Positions 10,257 to 22,775 are shown, counted from the stretch's first letter. The stretch is 64,000 nt of DNA from Durusdinium trenchii (GCA_963970005.1 CAXAMN010003558.1:80553-144552); one strand, 5' to 3'. Notes: generated by a model not told the origin, from the sequence alone. A program made the numbers and translations.

Positions 10257-13200
10257 ATGGCAATGGGCTTCTTGAACCACAGACGCCCCACGGCGCCCAT
10301 CGTGACTACGTGGACCGATCCCTCCAAGCCGCGGCCAGGCCGACTGCCGGAGGTGAGGGGCGAGGGGAGCCTCGAAATCGCGGTGAAGAGGTGTCTGTGT
10401 TTGAGTGTGTTTGCGCAAAATGTTCCGTGCTCTGAGTGTGTGCAACCGATTCAGGTAGGTGGGTTCTATGAGTATCCAGTTCTTAGAATGTATATTTGTC
10501 GGATTTTTGGTAAACACCTTCCAAGGCACTAGGACGTTTTCATGCAGACGCTGGGTCTTGAACTCCACTTGGCCCTGTGATGTAGCAGAAGTGCCAAGCA
10601 AGAAACTTTACGTTTTTTTTTGCATATTTTGCTCAAAGGAAAACAACATTGACTTACATTGACCAGGATTTGGGACAGTTTTGAAACCTGTATTGGCTGA
10701 TTCGTCGTACCCGGCTTGCCTCACAAGTCCATCTTGCCGCATGATTTGTTGGCACAATTTTATGTAATTAATCGTATATATATAATATTATATTTGTTCA
10801 CATTATGTACTTTTGACCGACTTAAGAGAGGCTTCAGCCCCTGTGCCACAAACACATCCTCTCTGCACGGCTTCATGGCTGGCTCAGGGTGTTCTCAAGA
10901 TTTACCGCCTTCTCAGCCGCAAAAGGCAACAGACTTTCGATACCTGATCATGAGAAGCCTGTGCAAGACCTAGGTGCTGCGAAATCGTATCGTATGCATT
11001 TGGGAACCACCTTGCACCTAATACCGACGGTTGAACGTATACGGTATGAACCTTTATCATCGTGTGGTCTACGACCTTTCCTCGCCATCACCACCATCAC
11101 CCTCATTCCTTTTGTATGGTTTAGTCTGTGCCAGGCCTTGGTCTGGGTGGATTGCGAGATGACTGGCCTGGGTGAAGAGGGTGGGCCGGGCCAACACACC
11201 CTTTTAGAGGCCAGAGGCGGCACTGAGGGCGGGTGTTATGGAGGGGTGGTGATTAAAAGAAGGTCAGACCAGCAGAGCACCAACTGTTGGTTCTGGCTTC
11301 ATATTCTTTCATTCAGAAGGCATTTGCACCGCTAGCCAACGTGGAGTGCCAAGTAGTCATTTCCTTGTAATCGCATGGCTTTGATGTCGGCCCTGTCTGA
11401 GCAATCCAATGAGGTGGCCGTGTTGATCACCAACGATCAGCTGGAATTAGTGGCTGAAGGCCCAGTGCCTTGGAGTGTGAACGACGCATTCAGTGAATTG
11501 AGATCCCGAGGATCTGGTGTTAAAACATAAAATCATAAAACGAACACTTCGAATGTCGAAACGGCTGGAATTCAGAGCCATTGCAGAAAAAACACATGTC
11601 GCTATGGAGTCTCGATTCCCAAGTCGATGGTGTTTTTCTGCTGAAAGTATATCGTTGATTGTGGTGCCTTTTCACTGAAAAAGGTCTCCGGCCAAACAGT
11701 TTGCCGTTTTGAAGATCCAATAAAAGTTAAATATTGTCTTTGCAACCATGGGACATCCTCGAACACATCCATCAGCCTGTGAGCAATTGAAAAAACATCG
11801 GTTTCAGAGTAGATGGCACAACCATGCACAGCCCCCCACATGTCCTAGACAGATGGGGGCCATCTAAACCGCCTTTATGGTTGAATCGAGAACGTTCTGT
11901 ACCAGGAGTTGCTCCATGAACCGTAGTTCCCATCTCGCAGCCTTATTCGATTCGGTTCGATTCGGTTGGCCCAAGCCTTCAAGCCTTTGACTTACGAGAT
12001 CAATCCTGCTTCAAGAGACGGTTGATGCGTTCTTGCTTCATCACATGTTTTCCAAGTGTCCTGGTGACTTAGAGACTTAGAGGTCAGCGGTCAGCAGGCG
12101 ATCGCGGGGCTCACCTGGCCGATTGGGAATCTGATGGCGCAATTCTGATACACTTGGGATCGTGATAACGAAAGGCAGCCGATAGGCTAGGCTGAGGTTA
12201 GTGCTGCGAACGAAGATTGTTTTATGAGGGTGGGGGGGAGATGGGGAGAAAAGGATGTAAAATCCATCAGCTTGCTGGTTTTGGGGTGGCCAAGAAGATT
12301 GTTTTTGGTGGCTTGGTGATGCAACAGATGCAAGGTGGCTGAGGTATTGCATCACCGGCATCAGTACGACTGAACAAGTACACATGGTCACATAGCTCAC
12401 TTGCGGAAACTAGTCCTATGATTCCCCAAGACCACTGCTTTCAGCCTTGTATTGATGTATGTTACGAAAGCAGAGAAATGCACCTTTCACCCCCTGGGAG
12501 GTCTTGCTCAGAGACGCTGACCTTGCCGCTTTCCGATGGGGATTCACCAGCCCCTGTTGTTCGTGGTTGTTTTTGTTGGTCTGCATCTATTATGTACCGA
12601 AGAAAACCAGCTCCATGTGCAAGGTGCGCAGTACTACAAGGAAGTCTTTCCTAACCAACGCGTCTCCGTCACCTGCGTGTTCCTCCTGGCTTTCGTTTCC
12701 CTTCTCAGGTTTTGCACATATCAATTTGTTTAAGGCAGTTTGGTCGGGTTGAAACAGACAGGTTCAGGGCCGGTGTTCTGCGACCTCAGGATCTGGTGAT
12801 CCACCAGCCGGATGAAGTTTTGGACGGTCCCTCGGCCCTACCAGATACCCAGAAAACACCAAAGCGCCTTTGGGTGGACCAAGAAGTTGTGAATCAAGGC
12901 CACCCACGTTGGAACCAGTAAATGCATTCTACAACAAGTGACAAGTGTGTTATTCTTAATACATTGCAATTTCATTTTGTCATCGAACTTGGGACCTAAG
13001 CTCGTTGGCTACTTTGTTCAGCGGCTTAGATATCAGGCAGAGATCAGTGTTCAGTGGCTCGGTGGTTCGGTTTTCAGACTGCATGGTCTGAATGATCTGA
13101 ATTCTCCTGCAGAAGGGGCTCCAATCACATCCTCAGAAGGTGGTTGGGGTGGGTGCCAGGGGGGTCTAACCACCTTCTGAGGATATGGTTGGAAATGGTT

Positions 13201-16200
13201 GGAACCCTAGGGTGCAATCCATTGTAATCCCTTTCTCCGATCTCTTCGAAACCATTCGAACCACCCGTGCATCAAGAACCGTTTTGTGAAGAACACGTAA
13301 AAACAGGAAGAACCTTCGGGGCGCGCAACGTGAACCTCTGGTCGGAAGGTGTCGCCAGCAACATATTTTATCCGGATTAACATTTATACTACTCACCAGT
13401 GACTTAGGACTTGTCGGACGTATGCCAAAAAATCAATGTCCCATCTCATGAAGAAAAGTACTTTTTGACAAGTGTTTGGTCCACAACTCCTATCTCATAA
13501 AGCCTAGCAAGGCAAAACATGTTAAACAAAAATGGTGTGCCCAGGGCATGTGTGGCCGGATGCCAACACATGAGATAGGACTTGTGCTGCTACCAGTCCA
13601 TGTCCTAGCATGTCCTTTGATGTCCTTGGATGTCTGTGCATGGCTACATTATGGTTGTTTAGGCGCGTGGGCGGCACGACGTGAGATAAAAGGTGACTTT
13701 TTCACAACTGGTGTTTCTCTGTGACAGATTTCACACGATTGTGCACTTTCTTTTTGGGGGGTTAGCCGTCTCAAAACCTGGTGTCTTTGGAGATGTGCAT
13801 GCAGCATGAGTTGGGACTTGTTGGCATTCTGCGGTATGTTACTCCTGTCTCATCATGGAACATCTGGCTGTTCTGAAATGGCGGGGTTCCATTTGGCCTC
13901 ATGAGTTAGGCCTTGTGCTGCACAACTCCTAACTCTTTGGAGACTCAAAGTCCTAACTCACCAGTAGGCAGTATAATTAGAAAGGAAAGGAAGTGCCAAA
14001 CTGGAGGTCCAAATCTCCTTGAGGGTTCAACCTCCAACGCGCTGTTGAAAAACCATCGGCGGCATGTCGCCTCTTTGGCACGTCAGTCTCAGGCATGAAC
14101 GACTGGTGCAAGAAGCAGTTTGGCTGGGACGCGCAGGCGAAGTCGGCCACACCCAACCTGCTGGCTGACCAGGCACGGGCGCTCGCGCGGGTCGTTGTGC
14201 ACCCGGTCGGACGACGAAGATGAAGTCGAATGGAGAGATGTTGACAGATCGTCTGCAGGGTGTGTGCATTCAGATGTTTATGTGTTTGATAAACTACAGG
14301 TTAGTGATGGTTAGTGTTTTAATTTTATTGGCTTTTGGAAGGTCTTGCCCCTTCCCAGTGATGGACTTGACTGTTATCTTTTTACATCGCCAGTCGTTTT
14401 CTAAGTGAGACTTTGGACTCGACCAACCAGACCATGTTCATCCATGATGTTTTTCCCTGCTGCCAACACTCCTTGAAGGCAGGTGGGTTTTGCATTCCTG
14501 GTGTTCGTTCTCGTTTCAAGAATGGCCAGACTCTCCTCATCGTCACGACCCATCGATGTTCAATGATTTTCATCGACTTTGGGATGTTCATTCTAGTCAA
14601 GGTAGACACCAATTCTTCCTGTCTCTATGCGCCAGCAACACCCTCAATGAATGAATCGATCAATCACTTCATGAACTTCAAAAAGAGTCTGATGACTCTG
14701 TTCTTATTTGTCTACCCTCCCCATAGGGTCCCCCCACCAGTGGCGAATCTACGTGCACACAAGGTACGAGGATGAAAGAGAAGGTCGAACACTCTAAGAC
14801 CGAGAGGCAAACGATGGAGAAAAACACGGTGTTCTTCTCACCTGGCACACCGTTTCCACCCTCCAAAACAGCACAAAAAAGACGTCCCATGCTTCTGAAC
14901 CTCGCCGCGTTTGCTGTTAAAGCCACCGTCGCGCGTCACGACTCATGACCGTCATTGTGGAGCCTGGCAGGTGCGGAGGTCCGCGACGCGGCTGGAAGAG
15001 GTGGATGGAATCCTTCACGACTTTGTCACCAGGACGGGAGCCGGGAGCGACGGTGGTGGGGAGTGAGAACACGCGGGGCGAGTGATTCGAAGAGAACACG
15101 AGAGGTTCGGTGTATCGAGGATTGAAGGGTTTGCGGGGAGGCGCGGATTGCGAAGTGAACAGAAATTGCCCGAGTAAACCAGAAGAACTCAAAGAACGAC
15201 ACTTTCTGCCGAAACCAGGCATCAGACAGCTTCAGCTTTACTTAGTTCCGGACATTCAAACTATGATCGAAGCAACTTCAGGTACATGGGTCGCCATCCA
15301 AGGAACCAGAGCAACCAATCACTGGTGTGCCAGTCGTTGGCCAGCACACAGACCATGAGTCCGGCCACCTGCACCTTTCAAAAAACCTATGACTCCAAGG
15401 TGCACATGCACACACACTCAAGATAAGAATCGCACGAATGTCGCCCAATGCCTTGTAGAAGCCTGAGTGAAAAAGAACTGCCTGAATAAAGCAGGTAGTA
15501 TGCAATGCGGTCCAACCATCTTGAAAGGTTCCAAAGTCAAAAGATGCGTTGGAGTGGTCGACGAGCACTTGTCTGTAGAATGCATTAGCCTTTTGCTGCA
15601 TCACGACCTCACCAAATCAGGAAACAACCTGCAAGACTCTAGGAGAGTATCGTATGTACGAAACGCCACAAACCAAATTTTGCAGGTACGTCTGGCTGAT
15701 CAGGCCAGATATCAGCACGGAACTTGACCCTCTTCCTTGGATCACCAGTCAAGTCCGTGAGTGATCCCCCTGCTTTGGAACAAAAGCCAAACCGCTCCTG
15801 CGACCGCCGCCGATCCGCTACCAGCGGATGTTTCCATCAAACCCTGACCATCACAGGTTGAATGTTGAAGCCTTGCTCTAGCACTCAAACTCAGGCATTT
15901 GATACACTCTTCCACTTTCAAGCATTGCTCATCTGCAGCGAAGGTTTTGCTGCAACATCTTTCTTAGTGTGTCCATATGCCATAGTGTTCATCAACTGGC
16001 AGAGAATCATATTCAAGATCCGTGGGTTTGTGATGAAATCTTTACAGGTATGGGGAGATGGTAGAAGGCTACAAGCTTCAACAATTATCAAACTTGAGTG
16101 AGCCTTCATGTTCTTCCTTGTTGCTTGGTTATTGAATCAAAACACCGCAGATTTGGTTGAATCTGACGATCGACGCAAGGGATCCGAAAAAGGCCGATGT

Positions 16201-17844
16201 TCAGTGGGTTGTTTTCAGGGAGGCATGTCGTCCTCCCTGCTTCACAGGCATGTGGTGGACGGTGGTGGCATCCTTGCTGGGAACACTGTGCAGCGCTCGG
16301 ACTCGGCCTGGCCATGAGCGGTCAACACACTGGGATTGGTGAGGGCACATCAGGCCAATAGACTCGACATTATATGTGCGTGTAATTATACATACTGCGT
16401 GGGAGTTGTACCGTTGACTCGTTGACACATATTCACTTGGTGGAGCAGCTGGGTCTTGTTTTTCTAGGTCTATCAAAAAAAACTGCTGCAACAGATCAGT
16501 TGTAAACTGCAGAAATTCATCCGCATGCTGAGGTGCATATGGACAAGCGTTTTCTAGACAAATATTGTCCAAAGTTTGTGAGCGCCCTGCACTACCGCAT
16601 CGTGGATGTCAGTACCGTGAAGGCTCGCCTCGCATCGGGCCCTTCTCGCGAGGGCAGGTGGCCGGATGTCGAGTCGGATGTGAGTACGAAGGCAAGTACT
16701 CGACCTGAGTCAGTAACATGTGGAGAAGCACCTGTTTCAAACGAGAAACATGCTCTTCCAGGGGCCCATTGTCCACTTCCGTGATGATTTCGATATACCT
16801 TGCGGGGAGTGAAGATCGACTTGCTCGAAACATCCGCGTGTCACATACTCGCAATGACAAACTATGCATGAAGGAGGTGTTTCCTGAGTGTGTGTAATGC
16901 TGGTTTCAAGGGACACGACCAGATGAACATGCTTCCTTGCTTAAGTCCTTTGGAACACTAGATGAGTAGGAAGAGGTACCCCATCACACGTTGGCTGGAG
17001 TTTGGTCAGGAGCTTTGTCGACGTTGGAATCCTGAGCATTACCGCTACTTGTCCAAAAGATTCTCAAACTGGACATGCTGGGAAAACAATGGAAAACAGA
17101 CATGATCCGATTCCGATCAAACAAACAGTTCTTTTTCTTGGTCAAGGTGGGCGAACATGCGTTTTCAACGTGAACGGGTGGGGTGATTCTTGGTGCACAG
17201 AAACTCGAGACACCCAATGACAAGACATTTCAGGTGCAAAGCATAAAGCGTGTTTTCAAGTGACTTTGCAGCAACACATCTACGTTTTACTATGTTTATC
17301 TACAGTATGTGTTATGTTTCCTATATAATTCATAGTTGTGTTTTCCGTTATTCATCCATTATTCATCCTATCTTTGAAACTTATTGGGCTTTGTCATGCT
17401 GTCTTCGTGCCCGCCCCTCTGCGTCTGGATGCGTGGCGCACCGGGAGGCGAACCACATGAACAGTACATAGAGATACATTGCATGGTCTTGGATTTGCTG
17501 AAGGAACCTGGAAAACAAATAATACATTAACCAAAAGAGGATTTACTGTAACCATAGGGAAAATCAACAATCACCTTAAGCAAACCAGGGTTGTACATGG
17601 AGAAATGCACAGAGTTGACATGACATAACAAGCAGGGGACCTGGCATCTCTCTGAATGGGCATGATTGCTACATCCGGAAGAATTCAAGATTGCATTCAA
17701 ATTACCACCTCCCTGCAGGAGAGGGCCTGACTCGAATAGGACCTGACATGGACCTGACCTAACTGCCTAACTGCCTGCTGAGGTAGAGCTCCCAGAAAGA
17801 AGGGCTCACACCGAGCAATGGAGGACATCCAGGAAAGTTTGAAG
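10257..17844 (+). CDS. REXO2: Oligoribonuclease (Orn/REXO2-type DEDDh 3'-5' exonuclease), split gene
   Basis: Orn/REXO2 enzymes degrade 2-5 nt RNA to mononucleotides, commonly in mitochondria or cytosol. Exons: 11135-11170 ([12 protein letters not shown]), 11414-11464 ([17 protein letters not shown]), 12790-12826 ([12 protein letters not shown]), 14093-14172 ([14 protein letters not shown]...), 16219-16287 (...GGGILAGNT), 16533-16622 ([20 protein letters not shown], then [10 protein letters not shown]), 17010-17059 ([16 protein letters not shown]) and 17796-17844 ([16 protein letters not shown]). Phases fit at every junction except between the first two, where a micro-exon of about 5-10 residues seems missing. 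A phase-0 exon at 10257-10352 starting [20 protein letters not shown] may supply the N terminus. All catalytic residues are visible: D and E in DCEMTGL, D in MDKRF, H and D in HRAMEDI. Donors include GT, GC and probably GA. The true C terminus is unresolved; the frame runs on to a stop at 18028. Confidence 0.85.
13129..13184. other. Perfect 17-bp inverted repeat (hairpin) inside a REXO2 intron
   Basis: ATCCTCAGAAGGTGGTT (13129-13145) is the exact reverse complement of 13168-13184, with a 22-nt loop. It lies between the REXO2 exons at 12790 and 14093. No function inferred. Confidence 0.75.
13480..13960. repeat. Diverged short repeats in a REXO2 intron
   Basis: Variants of ATGAGATAGGACTTGTGCTG (near 13573) recur near 13810 and 13900 (ATGAGTTAGGCCTTGTGCTG), with CTCCTATCTCAT/CTCCTAACTC counterparts. 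They appear to be an old local duplication series. Confidence 0.45.
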
Positions 17845-18343
17845 GACGGCGGGAAGCACTTCGATGTCTGCGCATTGCATGCCGGCGCCCTCGCAGTTGC
17901 GCGCACTCCAATCCGGTTGCGCTTTCTCGGAACGTACCGTGCTTTCGCCGATCCGGAGCGGGGTGAACCCGCCGATCCGGAGAGGGAGTGCTCTGCGCGA
18001 TGCGAGCGGATCAATGTACGCGATGCGTGAGGGTTGCTTTCGCAGCTACTAAAGTTACTAAAGTCCATTTATAGTTGATTTGAGTCTTTGCCGATCCTTA
18101 CATTGTCGCCTACACAAGACGCCAAGACACCAGTGGAGAAGCCATGTCGCCTCTTCTCATGACTTCTCCAATTTTGTGTCGTCGCCCGTTGAGCAGCAGA
18201 ACATGCCTCATGACTCATTGACCAACCGGGAAATTACAACAGAAAGCACTACAACCCACATTTCCTGGCTCAAATGCAAGACTACTTTTGGCAAAGCCTT
18301 CAGATTTGTGAATTCAGCCAAGCGTCTTTTTTGGGGTGTCTAG

Positions 18344-18628
18344 ATCTGCAGAAGTGGGTCCAGTCTGTGTGAACATGTCCGGGAGAGGGTCGGACTGGGC
18401 ACCCAAGCCAAGTGGAGTCCTACTACGTCTCCAGCTCCCTACGTGACCCAACCGACTGCTAACAGCACCGAAAACCTGGCGTTCTGGGAGCCCTTGAATC
18501 GGTTCACTTCAAAAATAGCTGAAAAAGATCGGCAAGAATTTGCAGAGTCTTCAGTTTCAGGGTACCTCAGAGACACATCGTTTTTGTTGGATGTTTTTGG
18601 AGAACATCTTTGTCGCAGCACATGCTAG
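18344..18628 (+). CDS. Uncharacterised C-terminal exon
   Basis: A 94-codon frame is open from an in-frame stop at 18341 and closes with a stop at 18628. It reads, in part, GTQAKWSPTTSPAPYVTQPT and FTSKIAEKDRQEFAESSVSG, then SFLLDVFGEHL. Composition is clearly protein-like and CTGCAG near 18350 could be its acceptor. There is no suitable early ATG, so it is probably a last exon. It lies 0.5 kb after the REXO2 exons, same strand. Family unknown. Confidence 0.45.
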   Translation: MCRSGSSLCEHVRERVGLGTQAKWSPTTSPAPYVTQPTANSTENLAFWEPLNRFTSKIAEKDRQEFAESSVSGYLRDTSFLLDVFGEHLCRSTC

Positions 18629-19119
18629 GAGCTTGCTTTCTACAAAGAGGCGCGACCGTTCACCGACTCCGCGGTCTCCGTTGACCGTTGACCGTCCCGT
18701 GATTGGACGATTCTCCGTATCTTGAGGGTTTAGGGTTACACGGGAAGAAGTGTAAATCACCTACACCGGTGATTTTCTGATTGTCTTTCTTTCAGACTTC
18801 CTATAATTCACTTACAGCCGCTCCTGAACCGCCAGAGAGGTTCTCCGTAAATAAGGTCTTTTTTGGACACAATTTCGCGGGTTTTGGTGACTGTGGCCCC
18901 CGCTCTCAGCTCTTCAGATGTTCAGAAAGCCTTCTGTTCAACTTGATTCAACTTGAAGCTGCCCGATACCGATACCATCTCCGCCTTGTGAGGCCATGTG
19001 GCCTAAGCCGTAGCCATCTCCACGTGACGCGTCACATGGGCGGCCGTGAGGCCGTCAGTGGCCGATGAAAAACCCATCGACCCCATGAGATGAGACGGCA
19101 GGATGGACTGCAGGATGCT

Positions 19120-20380
19120 ATGTATACATTACATGGACCAGGATATGTATATATATATATATTTGCTTTGAGCATTTGTTTGAATCAATTTGTAGGAAGA
19201 CATATAACTATAACCAAATACATCCAAACACACAGATATTCACTAACTTGTAACATTGTTTATACAACTGCATCATGTACATGTTGTAGCATATTGTATA
19301 AGATGTTGATGTTGTTTGGAACATTTAGTATCTCGTACCCTTGCTATACATATTTGCAATTTGTTTTATTTGATCTTTCTGCATAAGTTCTTTTGTTACA
19401 TATTCCATTGTATTATATAACAGCTTCACCCATTGATCTGCTCCCGGCGGCCGGGCGCCCGCGCCGTATTGTAAAAGAGCTGTGAAAGAGCCTCCGACTT
19501 GGGCAGTGGCTGCTCGCGGTGTGCATATGGGGACCTGGGAATATGAATTTATATGCATCGGTTGTGATGGAGACTTAATGTCTCTGCACAGATGGCTGGA
19601 AACCGGCGGGTACATTTTCAGGAGGTGCTTGGGGTTGGACACCCGAATTGCTGGAGAGCTTTAGGGGATTGGACGGCGCAGTCTCCGGCTAGATGCTCAA
19701 TCTCCAGATGGACTCAAGCTTCAACAAGAAGCTACTAGGGCCTCCTGGCATTGCTACTAGGAGCAAGGACGCTACTAGGGGCTCCTGGCCTTACTACTAG
19801 GAACAATCCCTACCTCTGAACCCCAATATCCCGAGCTTGAGATTGTTCTATCTCCCTGCCCCGCTCGCGAAACCACGCACGCTGAGGAGTGGCTCTTGGA
19901 CTGCCGCGCGCGGGTGAATGTGCCGGAGAACCAGGCAGCATCCTTCCATGACCAGGTTGAGCTTCCAATCCTTTTAAGATGAGAATAGGTTTGTAAAGAG
20001 ACTGGTCAGAATAGGTTTGGCCCTAGAGACCCCGAAAACCTGGATCTTCTCCTGAACGGCTGTTTGGAAGCTGAGATATTGAGTTGTGTTTTAGTCATTT
20101 CTGAGTTAAACTTTGAGTTTTATGTTTTTTCATTGACTTTGGCCCTCTCTGGCTGGGGCCTACGTTTTCACAGCCTTATTTCATTGATTCAGTTTTGAGG
20201 AGTCGAACATATATCAGCAAATACACGTTGCACGACTTTCGATAGCTACTCAAGGGGGAGGCCTTCAAGTGAGGCCTTCACAACGCCCAAACCACAAAAG
20301 ACGTGATGAGAATGGACGCGCTATTAGCTTGGAGGCCATCGCTACGGTGGACTCATTGGTTTTCTTTGGTGCCACTGGTC
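19120..20380. other. AT-rich stretch without a recognised gene
   Basis: Contains a TA microsatellite (about 19146-19162), AT-rich sequence to 19430 and one CTAGTAG-family repeat. Nothing coding recognised from 19820 to 20380. Confidence 0.45.
19723..19808 (+). repeat. CTAGTAG-family dispersed repeat, copy 3
   Basis: ACAAGAAGCTACTAGG is followed by GCTACTAGGAGCAAGGACGC and TACTACTAGGAACAAT. Same building blocks as the copies at 3785 and 4700, but more diverged. Confidence 0.6.
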
Positions 20381-20559
20381 TTCATGGCCCTCCTCAGAAC
20401 CTGAGACTCTTGTGAAACCCGGGGGGATGTTCCAAGAACCGGAGGCAAAAAGCCCAAGGGAAGAGACTGCTCCTCCCTTTCAGACCATGTTGGGTTCTTC
20501 CAATGTGGTCCTTGTCCCATGTTACTTCTTTTGACCCATCATCTATGTCCCAAAGATGA

Positions 20560-20886
20560 GAAAGATCAACTTTCTGCATTGGTGTTTTTGGCAACAGCCA
20601 CTCTTTCCTTTCTGCTGATGACAGATTTAGAGTCCAACATGAGTTGCTTGAATACGAAAGGGAACGTCCCCTTCAATCATGGGAACACTTGGCTTCGGAC
20701 ACCTATAAAGTCTCTCCCAAACGAAAGAGAGACGCCCCTGGAGTGAAGCTCTTCGTACCTATTTTGCACCTTGGCCTGACCGAACTCCCAGCCTCTCCAG
20801 GTTGGCATGCCAGGTCAGAAGTACCTTGTAACCTTCAGGCGGAGACACCGTACGGACCGGATCGTTTGGAAGAGATGGATGTGTAG
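20560..20886 (+). CDS. Uncharacterised open frame, 108 codons
   Basis: The frame opens after a stop at 20557-20559 and ends at 20886. It includes RVQHELLEYERERPLQSWEH, then LASDTYKVSPKRKRDAPGVK and LFVPILHLGL. Charge distribution and the lack of low complexity support real coding. Start and splice sites are not resolved and an overlapping frame is also open, which lowers certainty. No family recognised. Confidence 0.42.
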   Translation, partial: ERSTFCIGVFGNSHSFLSADDRFRVQHELLEYERERPLQSWEHLASDTYKVSPKRKRDAPGVKLFVPILHLGLTELPASPGWHARSEVPCNLQAETPYGPDRLEEMDV

Positions 20887-20969
20887 CTCGAAGTAACCAG
20901 TGTTCAATCATTCCCCAACAGCGAAGCTTAGGGTCTTCAGCCATATAGTAAAGACTTCAGAGCAGATCA

Positions 20970-21089
20970 GAGCGGGTCCCGCAGCAGGTTACAGAGCACG
21001 TTCTCGAGCAGGTTTTACAGAGCAGGTTCCCAGAACAAGTTGGGGAGCAGGTGCCGGAGGAGGTTGCAGAGGAGATTCCGGAAGAGTTC
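20970..21089 (+). repeat. 12-bp coding minisatellite (E-E/Q-V-P tetrapeptides)
   Basis: About ten degenerate 12-nt units of the GAGGAGGTTCCG type. In one + strand frame they read as tetrapeptides such as ERVP QQVT, then EQVG EQVP EEVA EEIP. The frame stays open past the array to about 21190. It could be a repetitive, acidic part of an exon or a neutral minisatellite. Confidence 0.55.
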
Positions 21090-21819
21090 GGAAGAGGTTC
21101 TGGAGGAAGTTCCGCACGTTGCAGATTACGCTGTGTCTCTCTGACGCGGGAGAGTCGATACCCTGACATAAGCCGGTTTGCTGGTTCTCGCTTGTAGTGG
21201 CGTTGTCGTGCTTGCACATACATGTCGTTTGCGAGCTGCTAGCTGCTAGCTGGTGAACTTGCGATGGTTGCATTGCCTAGTAGGCGGGTTTGATGTCAAG
21301 CTGTTGGGGATTCTTCTTGAGCTTATCTATTTTCTTCTCATGGGCGGATTTGGTGGCACTTCAGACTTCAATACATGAGAGTCTGGGGTAATGTAATTGT
21401 TTCAAGGTTGCTTGGAAGTACTGAAGATCTCAACTTGACTCTTGCTTGAAGCTTACCTGACTGCCTTCATGAGCTCCACTCCTGCTAAAGGCACCATCAA
21501 TGACCAATGCTGGTGCTAGAAACTAGACGACAGGGTGGCCCGAAAGCATAGTAGGAGTAAGCATTATGTACGAAAGGGCGAAAAGCAAACTGTGAGGGAT
21601 GAACCGTTTGTTTGTAACATGTATGGTCCATGACGAAATACAGTGGTCCATTGCTAGATTTACATGTCGGTGCAATGCATCGCGGATCTGTTTTTCTTCC
21701 TCACTGCGCGACGCTCGCTTCTACGCAATCGGCCATGTCCCGGACAGCTACCGTTGACATGGCCTGGCCTCCGGACCTTCACAGTCCGAGTCCAGTCACA
21801 GAGCTCATACAGAGCCGCC

Positions 21820-22092
21820 ATGTCGCTGGCTGACTTGTGGGCTCAGGCGATGGCCGTGGCGGCAGGTTCCGGCAGATCTCACAGCCGAGAGCGTTTTCGT
21901 AAATCTCTCAACTTTTCACATCGACCTCCATGGTTCGGCAAGTGCGGATCAGGCGCTCCAGTTCGGGAACTCTCAGCAAATCCCCCGGAACAAAAAATCT
22001 CACAAATTGACACCATGCAATGCGCATGGGAAGTGCCAGCAGGAAATGTCGCAAAAGAACGACGAAAGAAAAACATCTGCAACTGCGTGTGA
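21820..22092 (+). CDS. Uncharacterised protein, possible first exon
   Basis: The ATG at 21820 sits in GCCGCCATGTCG, a favourable initiation context. The frame reads MSLADLWAQAMAVAAGSGRS, then Arg/Ser-rich and Lys/Arg-rich sequence to a stop at 22092 (90 residues). Possible donors lie inside it (for example after GCGGCAG), so the real exon may be shorter. No family recognised. The window's largest repeat mosaic starts about 170 bp downstream. Confidence 0.42.
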   Translation: MSLADLWAQAMAVAAGSGRSHSRERFRKSLNFSHRPPWFGKCGSGAPVRELSANPPEQKISQIDTMQCAWEVPAGNVAKERRKKNICNCV

Positions 22093-22258
22093 CAGCTAGC
22101 ACATCTGCAAACGTCATGCAAATGGATGTCAGTGCGACATCACGAACATAATTCGCCACACGGTCTGCCCACACACTAGAAGCAATCATATCACACGATA
22201 CCGCCAATCATCCCGCTCACCAGCGACACGCCGCGTTTACACCAGCATGTTTCGCGGT

Positions 22259-22575
22259 TTTCCTCCAAAAGTGAAGCGCCAAGTCTCCAAAACGAACGTT
22301 TCGTACGAGACTTCCTCCAAAAGTGAAGCGCCAAGTCTCCAAAACGAGCGTTTTGTCGAGACTTCCTCCAAGAGTAAAGCACCAAGTCTCCAAAACGAGC
22401 GTTTTGTACGAGACTTCCTCCAAAAGTGAAGCGCCAAGTCTCCAAAGCGAACGTTTCGTACGAGACTTTCTCCAAAAGTGAAGCGCCAAGTCTCCAAAAC
22501 GAGCGTTTCGTTCAAGACTTCCTCCAAAAGTGAAGCACCAAGTCTCCAAAACGAGCGTTTTGCACGAGACTTCCC
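22259..22575. repeat. 52-bp tandem repeat, 6 copies
   Basis: Units begin TTCCTCCAAAAGTGAAGCGC, continue CAAGTCTCCAAAACGAGCG and end CGAGAC. Six copies differ at a few bases each, one by a 1-bp deletion. Because 52 is not a multiple of 3, long frames appear on the - strand; I do not take them as genes. A related unit recurs in reverse orientation at 38.4 and 39.2 kb. Confidence 0.88.
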
Positions 22576-22587
22576 CCAAAAGTCACG

Positions 22588-22775
22588 CGTCGACACACAC
22601 GATCCTCGCAGAGGGTCACCCGCGCACAAACCAAATTCGCATTTCACCCTACGTTTGAGCACTCGACATGCACGCTCCTCGCAGAGGGTCACCCGCGCAC
22701 AAGCCAAATTTGCATTTCACCACACGTTTGAGCGCTCGACGCGCACGATCCTCGCAGAGGGTCACGTTTCGTGAG
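22588..22775. repeat. 73-bp tandem repeat, 2.5 copies
   Basis: Units start TCGACACACACGATCCTCGC, include AGAGGGTCACCCGCGCACAA and end ACGTTTGAGCGC. An inverted, diverged relative lies at 24250-24565 (GAGCAACCCTCTGCGGAGAT). Confidence 0.85.

Noticed and set aside
16201-16572. 123-codon - strand frame
   Set aside because: Antisense to the ILAGNT and VHMDKRF exons of the oligoribonuclease, which explain the sequence better.
22217-22707. Several - strand frames with FGDLALHFWRK repeats
   Set aside because: Products of the 52-bp array. The period is not a multiple of 3, so each frame just cycles through the unit.
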